From Oscillospiraceae bacterium (GTDB lineage Bacteria > Bacillota > Clostridia > Oscillospirales > Oscillospiraceae): 44,095 nucleotides of DNA. The translations under genes were made by a program, and so were the position numbers. The notes beneath the pieces were generated by a model. It searched no databases. It had not been told where the DNA came from and worked only from the letters and a program-made list of their open reading frames with translations. The stretch is taken from NCBI GenBank assembly GCA_029257695.1, contig JARIAU010000029.1:1-44095 (forward strand), read 5' to 3'. Below, piece by piece: positions 38,335-44,095 of this stretch; position 1 is the first letter of the stretch, and each line of letters begins with the position of its first letter.

Positions 38335-39234
38335 ATGCCGAATTACACCAAGGCAGAGACACAGGCCATTGCCAATCAGATCCGCAAGCAGATCTTGGGG
38401 ATTGCATTGAAGAGCGGTGGCTGCTATCTGGCCCAAGCCTGTTCTTCTGCGGAAATCATTGCCACTTTGTACACCCAGATTTTGAATCTGGGCCCCTCCG
38501 TGGGCGAATGGGATGCCATTCCCTTCCCCGGCGTTCCCGGTCCGGACAACATGGACTATCAGCGGGGCAGTGCATACCACGGCCTGCCTGCACCGGATAA
38601 GGATCGCTTTTTCGTGTCCTGCTGCCATTATGCCAGCGTGATCTACTGTGCGCTGGTGGCCACCGGCCGCCTGAGCCCCAAAGCGTTGGAAAAGTTCAAT
38701 GTGGACGGCTGGAACATGGAGATGATCGGTGCAGAGCATTCGCCCGGATTTGAAAATACTGCCGGTTCGCTGGGACAGACGGTCTCCATCGCCGGCGGCA
38801 CCGCCCATGCCCGGAAGATGAAGGGTGAGACCGGCCGTGTGTTCTGTCTGCTGGGAGACGGTGAGCTGCAGGAAGGTCAGATGTGGGAGTGCATGGAAAC
38901 GGCAAGCCACTATCAGCTGGACAACTTCGTGATGATCGTGGATGCCAACGGACAGCAGGTGGAGGGTGCCATTGAAGATCAGATGATCGAGGAGCCGCTG
39001 ACGGCTCGGTTTGAATCCTTTGGTGCCAAGTGCGTCACCTGCAACGGACATGACATTGATGACCTGATTGCCGCCTGCAATGTGGAGCACAAGGGCAAGC
39101 CGTTGGTGGTGATCTGCCGTACCCGTGGCACCACGGGGATGCCGCCTCTGGAAAAGCGCTATCCCTTCCTGCACTTTGTCCGCATCCCCGAGGCGGAACG
39201 GGCCGAGTTCCAGAAGATCTACGATGCGCTGTAA
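38335..39234 (+). CDS. Transketolase N-terminal subunit (TPP-binding half)
   Basis: A 299-residue protein corresponding to the first half of transketolase, which binds the thiamine diphosphate pyrophosphate via metal. LGDGELQEGQMWECMETASH holds the GDGxxxEG...N-type TPP motif, and IVDANGQQVEGA the metal-site asparagine. It pairs with the next gene to form a split transketolase, common in sugar operons of Firmicutes. The ATG at 38335 is chosen over 38329 since AAAGGAGA then has 9 bases of spacing. Split transketolases act in pentose interconversion and, in some bacteria, in apiose degradation. Confidence 0.93.
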   Translation: MPNYTKAETQAIANQIRKQILGIALKSGGCYLAQACSSAEIIATLYTQILNLGPSVGEWDAIPFPGVPGPDNMDYQRGSAYHGLPAPDKDRFFVSCCHYASVIYCALVATGRLSPKALEKFNVDGWNMEMIGAEHSPGFENTAGSLGQTVSIAGGTAHARKMKGETGRVFCLLGDGELQEGQMWECMETASHYQLDNFVMIVDANGQQVEGAIEDQMIEEPLTARFESFGAKCVTCNGHDIDDLIAACNVEHKGKPLVVICRTRGTTGMPPLEKRYPFLHFVRIPEAERAEFQKIYDAL

Positions 39235-39249
39235 GGAGGGTGACGAACC

Positions 39250-40236
39250 ATGAAAATTGAAGTGAATACCCACGAGAAGAATATGCTTCGTCTGGCCGCA
39301 GAGCATCCGGAGGTGCTGGTGCTTTCGGCGGATCTGGGCAGCTCTTGTGAAGTGAAAAAGTTCCGTGCCACCTATCCCGACCGCTATCTGACCATGGGCA
39401 TTGCCGAGCAGAATATGTGCTCTTGGGCCGCCGGTCTGGCACGGGAGGGCTATCGCCCCTTCCTGCACACCTTCTCCGTCTTTTTGTATCGCCGCATTTT
39501 AGACCAGCTGGAGATGAGCGTGGCTTATCCCAACCTGCCTGTGGTGTTTGTGGGCTTTGTCCCCGGAATCACCACCCCCGGCGGTGTTACACACCAGTCC
39601 ATCAACGATGTGGGTGTTCTTCGTACCGTGCCGAATATGGCGATTTTCGACATTGGCGATGCAACCGAAATCGAGGGTGTGCTGGATCTGGCCTACAACT
39701 ACAATGGCCCGGTCTTTATCCGTATGCTCCGCAAGGAAGTGCCCCGTCTGTTCCCGGCGGACGAGCCGATGCAGTTCAATCGGGCCCGTGTGCTGAGCGA
39801 AGGTGACGATGTGCTGATTTTGTCCTCCAGCATCTGCACGGAGGAGGCCATGCGAGCCACCGCCGTTCTGAAGGAGCGGGGCGTGTCCGTGCAGCATATG
39901 CATGTGTCCACCTTGAAACCCTTTACCGACCCCACGATTGTGGAGGCGCTGAAGAAGTGCAAGTATGGCGTGGTCACCATCGAAAACCAGTATGACATCG
40001 GCGGGTTGTCCAGTGCGGTGGCAGAGGTCATTGCCGAACACGGGTTGGGCCGCCGTCTGGTGAAAATCGGACTGCCCGGCTATCCCCATGGTGCATCCAA
40101 GATGTACCTGATGAAGAAATACGGCATTGATGCCATGCATCTGGTGGGTGCTGTGGAAAACCTGTTGGGCCGCACACTGAATATTACCGAACAGGATCTG
40201 CTGGAAGAGCGGTATGTGGACTTTTTGGAGGTCTGA
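39250..40236 (+). CDS. Transketolase C-terminal subunit
   Basis: A 328-residue protein with the pyrimidine-binding and C-terminal domains of transketolase. YLTMGIAEQNMCSWAAGLA contains the glutamate that activates thiamine; FHTFSVFLYRR and TTPGGVTHQSINDVGVLR are substrate-site regions; VTIENQYDIGGLSSAVAEVI is the C-terminal transketolase_C fold. It lies 15 bases after the N-subunit gene behind AAGGAGGG and ends at a perfect 17-bp hairpin. The pair together would make a full two-carbon transfer enzyme. Confidence 0.93.
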   Translation: MKIEVNTHEKNMLRLAAEHPEVLVLSADLGSSCEVKKFRATYPDRYLTMGIAEQNMCSWAAGLAREGYRPFLHTFSVFLYRRILDQLEMSVAYPNLPVVFVGFVPGITTPGGVTHQSINDVGVLRTVPNMAIFDIGDATEIEGVLDLAYNYNGPVFIRMLRKEVPRLFPADEPMQFNRARVLSEGDDVLILSSSICTEEAMRATAVLKERGVSVQHMHVSTLKPFTDPTIVEALKKCKYGVVTIENQYDIGGLSSAVAEVIAEHGLGRRLVKIGLPGYPHGASKMYLMKKYGIDAMHLVGAVENLLGRTLNITEQDLLEERYVDFLEV

Positions 40237-40266
40237 TTACCATCGTTCTTCACTGAACCGAGGGAA

Positions 40267-40312
40267 AAAGAACGCACACGGGCTTGCCCGTGTGCGTTCT
40301 TTGCGTTAGAAT
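40267..40312 (+). terminator. 17-bp perfect hairpin overlapping the next promoter
   Basis: AAAGAACGCACACGGGC (40267-40283) pairs exactly with GCCCGTGTGCGTTCTTT (40286-40302). A possible promoter for the kinase gene lies over its right arm: TTGCCC (40284-40289), 17 bases, TAGAAT (40307-40312). Confidence 0.75.
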
Positions 40313-40359
40313 AGGAAAAAAGTCCCGGGTGGGAAATCATATCGTTAGGAGGAGCAAGT

Positions 40360-41289
40360 ATGAAGATCGTGAATCTGGGTTCGCTGAATGTGGACCATGT
40401 CTATCGGGTGGACCACTTCCTGCTGCCCGGTGAGACCAAGGCCTCCCGCAGCATGACCACCAATGCCGGCGGCAAGGGCCTGAACCAGTCGGTGGCGGCG
40501 GCCCGCACCGGCGTGGATGTCTACCATGCCGGATACTATGGACAGGGCAGCGAGCTCCTGATCGATGCACTGACCCGGGCCAAGGTCAGGCTGGATTTGA
40601 TGGAAGCCAAGGATATGCCCAACGGTCACGCCATCATTCAGGTGGATGATGCCGGTCAGAACTGCATCCTGCTCTATGGCGGCACCAATGTCTGCCTGAC
40701 GGAGGCCTATGTGGATCGGGTGTTGGATGCCTGCACGCCGGACGACATTTTGCTGCTGCAAAACGAGACCAATCTGCTCCCTTATATTATAGAGGCGGCC
40801 GCCAAGCGGGGCATTCCGGCGGCGATGAATGCAGCCCCTATGGACGAGGGGGTCAAGGCATATCCCATCGGAAAGCTGCGCTACCTGATCGTCAATGAAA
40901 TTGAGGGCGCCGCACTGGCAGGCGGCAGTACCTTTGAGGAGACCATGGCCAACCTGATTGCCGCTTATCCCCAGACCGGTATTTTGCTGACACTGGGTTC
41001 TGCCGGTGCTTGGTTCCATGACGGAGAGCGTGACATCCGCATGGGTTGTGCCAAGGTGCCCCATGTGGTAGACACGACGGCGGCGGGAGATACCTTCCTG
41101 GGTTATTTCTTGGCCGGAATGCTCCAGAAATTGGACCCGGCCAAGGCGCTGGAGCGGGCCACTTTTGCCAGTGCGCTGACCATTCAGAAGCCCGGTGCGG
41201 CAGACTCCATTCCCAATGTGGACGAAGTGGAGGCGGTGATGGCCGCCGGAACCCTTGGGACACTGGCGGTGGAGGACAACCGAAACTGA
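40360..41289 (+). CDS. PfkB/ribokinase-family sugar kinase
   Basis: A 309-residue PfkB-family kinase. The N-terminal VNLGSLNVDHVYRVDHF and the glycine pair in NAGGKGLNQSVAAAR are ribokinase-type, and the C-terminal anion hole and catalytic base lie in DTTAAGDTFLGYFLAGML (Asp of AAGD). ATP donor and a free sugar or sugar phosphate acceptor are expected. It follows the split transketolase and ends at a terminator shared with the convergent transporter gene, so it is probably part of the same sugar module. AGGAGGAGC precedes the ATG. Confidence 0.92.
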   Translation: MKIVNLGSLNVDHVYRVDHFLLPGETKASRSMTTNAGGKGLNQSVAAARTGVDVYHAGYYGQGSELLIDALTRAKVRLDLMEAKDMPNGHAIIQVDDAGQNCILLYGGTNVCLTEAYVDRVLDACTPDDILLLQNETNLLPYIIEAAAKRGIPAAMNAAPMDEGVKAYPIGKLRYLIVNEIEGAALAGGSTFEETMANLIAAYPQTGILLTLGSAGAWFHDGERDIRMGCAKVPHVVDTTAAGDTFLGYFLAGMLQKLDPAKALERATFASALTIQKPGAADSIPNVDEVEAVMAAGTLGTLAVEDNRN

Positions 41290-41292
41290 ATT

Positions 41293-41331
41293 AAAAAAGC
41301 AGCTGTATCCGCAGATACAGCTGCTTTTTTT
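41293..41331. terminator. Bidirectional terminator between the PfkB kinase and transporter genes
   Basis: AAAAAAGCAGCTGTATC pairs with GATACAGCTGCTTTTTT around CGCA, with A-runs and T-runs on both sides, so it works on both strands for the two convergent genes. Confidence 0.93.
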
Positions 41332-41345
41332 GCTGAATATGGAAG

Positions 41346-42707
41346 TTATCCGGCAAATTTAGAAATATATCCCTGCACAAAAATGAAGAGAACGACCAGA
41401 GGAAGAACAAAGGTCAGATAAAAACGGGCCCACTTGGGGAATTTGACACCGCTGCCGGTGTTGGCCTCGGCCATAAAGTGGTTCCAACCCCAGCCGTAGC
41501 GGGTGGTGCAGAACAGCAGATACACCAGACTGCCCAGCGGCAGCAGATTGTTGCTGACCAGAAAATCTTCCAGATCCAGAATGCTGCCCAGCGGTGCAAA
41601 GGACTGCCACACATTGAAGCCCAAAACACAGGGCATACTGAGAAGGATGACCACAACCACATTCACCAGAATGGCCTTTTTGCGGGAGCAGCCGGTGAGG
41701 TCGGTGGCAAAGCAAATGAGATTCTCAAACACGGCAATGACCGTGGAGAAGGAGGCAAAAATCATGAACAGGAAAAACAGCGAGCCCCAAAGCTGTCCGC
41801 CGGCCATTTCGTTAAAGACATTGGGCAGGGTGAGGAACAGCAGGCTGGAGCCTTCCCCGGGGTTGACGCCGTAAGCAAAGCAGGAGGGGAAGATGATAAG
41901 ACCCGCCAGCAGAGCCACAAAGGTGTCCAGTGCGGTGACGAAAATAGCCTCGCCGGTCAGTGTCCGCTCCTTGCCGATGTAGCTGCCGAAAATCGCCAGA
42001 GCGCCAATGCCCAGACTCAAGGTGAAAAAGGCCTGTCCCATAGCGGCGAAAATGACATCGCCCACACCGTGCTCCACCATTTTACCGAAATCGGGGTACA
42101 GGTAGAACTTCAAACCTTCCATGGCCCCGGGCAGAGTCACGGAACGCACGGCCAGCACCAGCATCAGTCCCAGCAGGGCGACCATCATGCCTTTGGTGAT
42201 TTTTTCCACACCCTTTTGCAGGCCCAAGGCACAGACACCAAAGCAGATCAGGACGGACAGAACCATGAAAAAAGTCATGGAAAGGGGCTGTCCCAGCATA
42301 TGGTTCCAAATGGAGCTGACCCCGGCCGCATCCTGCCCGACAAACTCCCCTCGGAGCATTTTGAACAGGTAGTTGACCATCCATCCGGCGACGGTGGTGT
42401 AGAACATCATCAGCAGATAGTTTCCGGCCATGGCGCCCCATTTATACCAATGCCATTTGGTACCTTTTGGCTCCAGACGGTCAAAGGACAGGGCGGCGCT
42501 GCATTGACTGGCCCGGCCGACGGAAAATTCCATGACCATAATGGGCAGACCAAGCACGGCCAAAAACAGGAGATAAATCAAAACAAAGGATGCACCGCCG
42601 TATTTGCCGACGATGTAGGGGAACCGCCAGACATTTCCCAGACCAATGGCACAGCCGGCGGAAATCAGAATAAAGCCTAAGCGGGATGAAAATTTCTCTC
42701 TCTTCAA
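41346..42707 (-). CDS. Sodium:neurotransmitter symporter family (SNF/LeuT-type) transporter
   Basis: A 453-residue membrane protein of the bacterial NSS family, which import amino acids or related amines with sodium. About eleven to twelve hydrophobic helices are visible. The N-terminus has the unwound TM1 motif SAGCAIGLGNVWRFPYIVG that coordinates sodium and substrate, and AMGQAFFTLSLGIGALAIFGSYI corresponds to TM6. Length matches 11-helix bacterial members. The start is taken as a TTG at 42707 because GGGAGGG lies 6 bases upstream; the further upstream TTG at 42722 has no such site. Substrate unknown. It has a strong promoter of its own and no obvious link to the neighbours. Confidence 0.88.
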   Translation of the reverse strand: MKREKFSSRLGFILISAGCAIGLGNVWRFPYIVGKYGGASFVLIYLLFLAVLGLPIMVMEFSVGRASQCSAALSFDRLEPKGTKWHWYKWGAMAGNYLLMMFYTTVAGWMVNYLFKMLRGEFVGQDAAGVSSIWNHMLGQPLSMTFFMVLSVLICFGVCALGLQKGVEKITKGMMVALLGLMLVLAVRSVTLPGAMEGLKFYLYPDFGKMVEHGVGDVIFAAMGQAFFTLSLGIGALAIFGSYIGKERTLTGEAIFVTALDTFVALLAGLIIFPSCFAYGVNPGEGSSLLFLTLPNVFNEMAGGQLWGSLFFLFMIFASFSTVIAVFENLICFATDLTGCSRKKAILVNVVVVILLSMPCVLGFNVWQSFAPLGSILDLEDFLVSNNLLPLGSLVYLLFCTTRYGWGWNHFMAEANTGSGVKFPKWARFYLTFVLPLVVLFIFVQGYISKFAG

Positions 42708-42737
42708 AGTATACCCTCCCAAGGAATAGATGGTTGA

Positions 42738-42766
42738 ATTATAGCAGAGAAACGGAACAAATGCAA
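42738..42766 (-). promoter_or_regulatory. Strong sigma-A promoter for the transporter gene
   Basis: On the minus strand TTGCAT (42766-42761), 17 bases, TATAAT (42743-42738) with an extended TGC. Confidence 0.8.
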
Positions 42767-43030
42767 TTATTCGAGAGAAAAGATTTTACACAGTAAAGAT
42801 GGAAAGCATCAAAAGAAATGGGAAGGGACGGGAGAAAAGAGAGCGGAAATAAACTGGCATTCTTTGGAAAAAACGGAAACTGTTTCTCGAATGCGGAAAA
42901 AGGCTATGGAAGGAGAAAAAATAGAAAATCGTGCCCAATGCTGTTTGACTTTGCCAGAGAAATCACCGCCGTTCTGCACATAGTAGTTCTGCGCAAACCA
43001 TGCGCAAACGGTAGGAAAGGGGAGGAAAAC
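42767..43030. other. Intergenic region ahead of spoIVB
   Basis: The frame of spoIVB stays open back to 42818, but without a ribosome-binding site and with unusual composition, so I regard it as non-coding leader. I could not pick out a convincing sporulation sigma-factor promoter by eye. Confidence 0.4.
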
Positions 43031-44092
43031 ATGCAAAAAAGGGAGGAAAAGCCATGGACAAAACGGCTAAGGAGGATGTTTGCAGGGCTGATGAGTCTGC
43101 TGTTGGTCGGAATGGCGATTCCGCCGGGGACGGCCTTTGCGGCAGATACAGAAGGCGCAGAGGGGCGGCGAATGCTGGTTCCGGTGGGACACACGGTAGG
43201 CATTAAATTGTTTTCACAAGGCGTGATGGTGGTGGGACTCACGGATGTGGTGACGGATTGCGGCGAGCAGTCACCGGCCAAGGAATGCGGCCTTCGTCAG
43301 GGGGACATCATTACCCACATTGATGACCATCGGGTGGACACCATAGAACAGGTGCAGGCGGTGCTGCAGGACACCGGCGGCGAGGAAGTGGAACTTTCCA
43401 TTTCCCGACAGGGACGAAACCTAAAAGCGCAAGCGACTGCAGCCCAATGCACGCAGGATGGCTCCTATCGACTGGGGGCATGGATTCGTGACTCCATGGC
43501 AGGCATCGGTACGGTCACTTATTATGACCCGAAGACCGGAAAATTTGCGGCCTTGGGGCACGGAATCAACGATGTGGACACCCATTTGCTCCTTCCGCTG
43601 CAAACCGGCGGTGTGATGCGTTCCACAGTGACAGATGTGCGACGGGGCGAAAAGGGTAAGCCGGGAGAGCTGCATGGTCAATTTGACTTGGAGCGGGACT
43701 TGGGCAGCCTGTATGCCAATACGGATCAGGGCGTGTTCGGTCAGGTAGACAACGATGTGTTCGGGGGAGTGCCGATCCCAGTGGCAAAGCCGGAGGAGGT
43801 CCGAGTGGGAGCGGCCACCATCCGGTGTAATGTGTCCGGGGACCGGGTGGAAGAGTATGCGGTGGAGATTCTGCGGGTCTATCCGCCGGAGACCGGAAAT
43901 GACCGCTGTATGATGGTGGAAGTCACCGATCCCAGACTGCTGGAGCAGACCGGCGGCGTAGTGCAGGGGATGAGCGGCAGCCCGATCCTTCAGGACGGGA
44001 AGCTGGTGGGTGCCGTGACTCATGTTTTAGTGAATGACCCCACAAGGGGCTACGGCATCTTTATCGAGAATATGCTGGCAGCAGCGGCATAA
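43031..44092 (+). CDS. spoIVB: SpoIVB serine peptidase
   Basis: A 353-residue SpoIVB, the signalling protease secreted from the forespore that cleaves SpoIVFA and so triggers sigma-K processing. The N-terminus has a basic head and a signal/anchor helix (about residues 14-37, FAGLMSLLLVGMAIPPGTAFA). A PDZ domain spans about residues 58-130 (GLRQGDIITHIDDHRVDT). The S55 catalytic residues are visible: His177 in AALGHGIND, Asp300 in EVTDPRL and Ser315 in GMSGSPIL. The ATG at 43031 follows GGGGAGG. This gene shows the organism makes endospores. The gene ends 3 bases before the window edge. Confidence 0.95.
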   Translation: MQKREEKPWTKRLRRMFAGLMSLLLVGMAIPPGTAFAADTEGAEGRRMLVPVGHTVGIKLFSQGVMVVGLTDVVTDCGEQSPAKECGLRQGDIITHIDDHRVDTIEQVQAVLQDTGGEEVELSISRQGRNLKAQATAAQCTQDGSYRLGAWIRDSMAGIGTVTYYDPKTGKFAALGHGINDVDTHLLLPLQTGGVMRSTVTDVRRGEKGKPGELHGQFDLERDLGSLYANTDQGVFGQVDNDVFGGVPIPVAKPEEVRVGAATIRCNVSGDRVEEYAVEILRVYPPETGNDRCMMVEVTDPRLLEQTGGVVQGMSGSPILQDGKLVGAVTHVLVNDPTRGYGIFIENMLAAAA

Positions 44093-44095
44093 GGC

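Noticed and set aside
42818..43030. Longer N-terminus for SpoIVB
   Set aside because: The upstream frame has no ribosome-binding site, and the ATG at 43031 with GGGGAGG gives a normal signal-anchor start.

Overview
The window is a piece of a chromosome from a spore-forming, moderately GC-rich Clostridia-type Firmicute, most like the Oscillospiraceae. The case rests on spoVD/spoVE-type genes inside the division and cell-wall (dcw) cluster, a spoIVB sporulation protease, strong AGGAGG ribosome-binding sites and low-GC sigma-A promoters between GC-rich genes. I cannot name the genus. No rRNA, tRNA, CRISPR array, insertion sequence or prophage was seen.

Region 1 (1-15.7 kb) is core envelope and division DNA on the plus strand. 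It starts with the tail of a cell-wall amidase with an SH3 domain, then mreB/mbl, mraZ, rsmH, ftsL-like, spoVD, a degenerate Mur-ligase-like gene, mraY, ftsW/spoVE, murG, murA, divIB/ftsQ and ftsZ, followed by aroE and a GH25 lysozyme-like lipoprotein. murC, murD, murE, murF and ftsA are absent from the cluster. Clear sigma-A promoters precede mreB, mraZ and ftsZ.

Region 2 (15.8-21.1 kb) holds a DhaK/DhaL kinase pair of an atypical subfamily, a 56-residue membrane protein, and the tldD/tldE protease pair.

Region 3 (21.1-37.1 kb) is the most interesting part. A minus-strand operon (28661 down to 21143) encodes a RuBisCO-like protein, a class II aldolase, a PduL phosphotransacylase, a PduP-type acylating aldehyde dehydrogenase, a PduS/RnfC-type electron-transfer protein and shell proteins (one BMC-H, one PduT-like BMC-T, three EutN pentamers). 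A divergent DeoR-family regulator sits at its head. Next come mtnA- and mtnK-type genes, an RbsABC-like sugar ABC transporter and a FucU-type mutarotase, all on the minus strand. The MtnK + MtnA + class II aldolase set matches the 5-deoxyribose (or methylthioribose) disposal route: sugar, then sugar 1-phosphate, then ketose 1-phosphate, then dihydroxyacetone phosphate plus an aldehyde. Here the aldehyde would be handled in a microcompartment. The aldolase, aldehyde dehydrogenase and PduL carry candidate encapsulation helices. MtnK, MtnA and the RuBisCO-like protein do not, which predicts a pathway split between cytosol and lumen. No alcohol dehydrogenase is present, so NADH may be reoxidised through the PduS/PduT iron-sulfur pair. 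The role of the RuBisCO-like protein is unknown. This looks like a nucleoside-sugar-disposal metabolosome not characterised to my knowledge.

Region 4 (37.1-41.3 kb) is a SorC-family regulator followed by a split transketolase (N and C subunits) and a PfkB-family sugar kinase, probably a second pentose-type module. Region 5 (41.3-44.1 kb) has a sodium-dependent neurotransmitter-symporter-family transporter and spoIVB.
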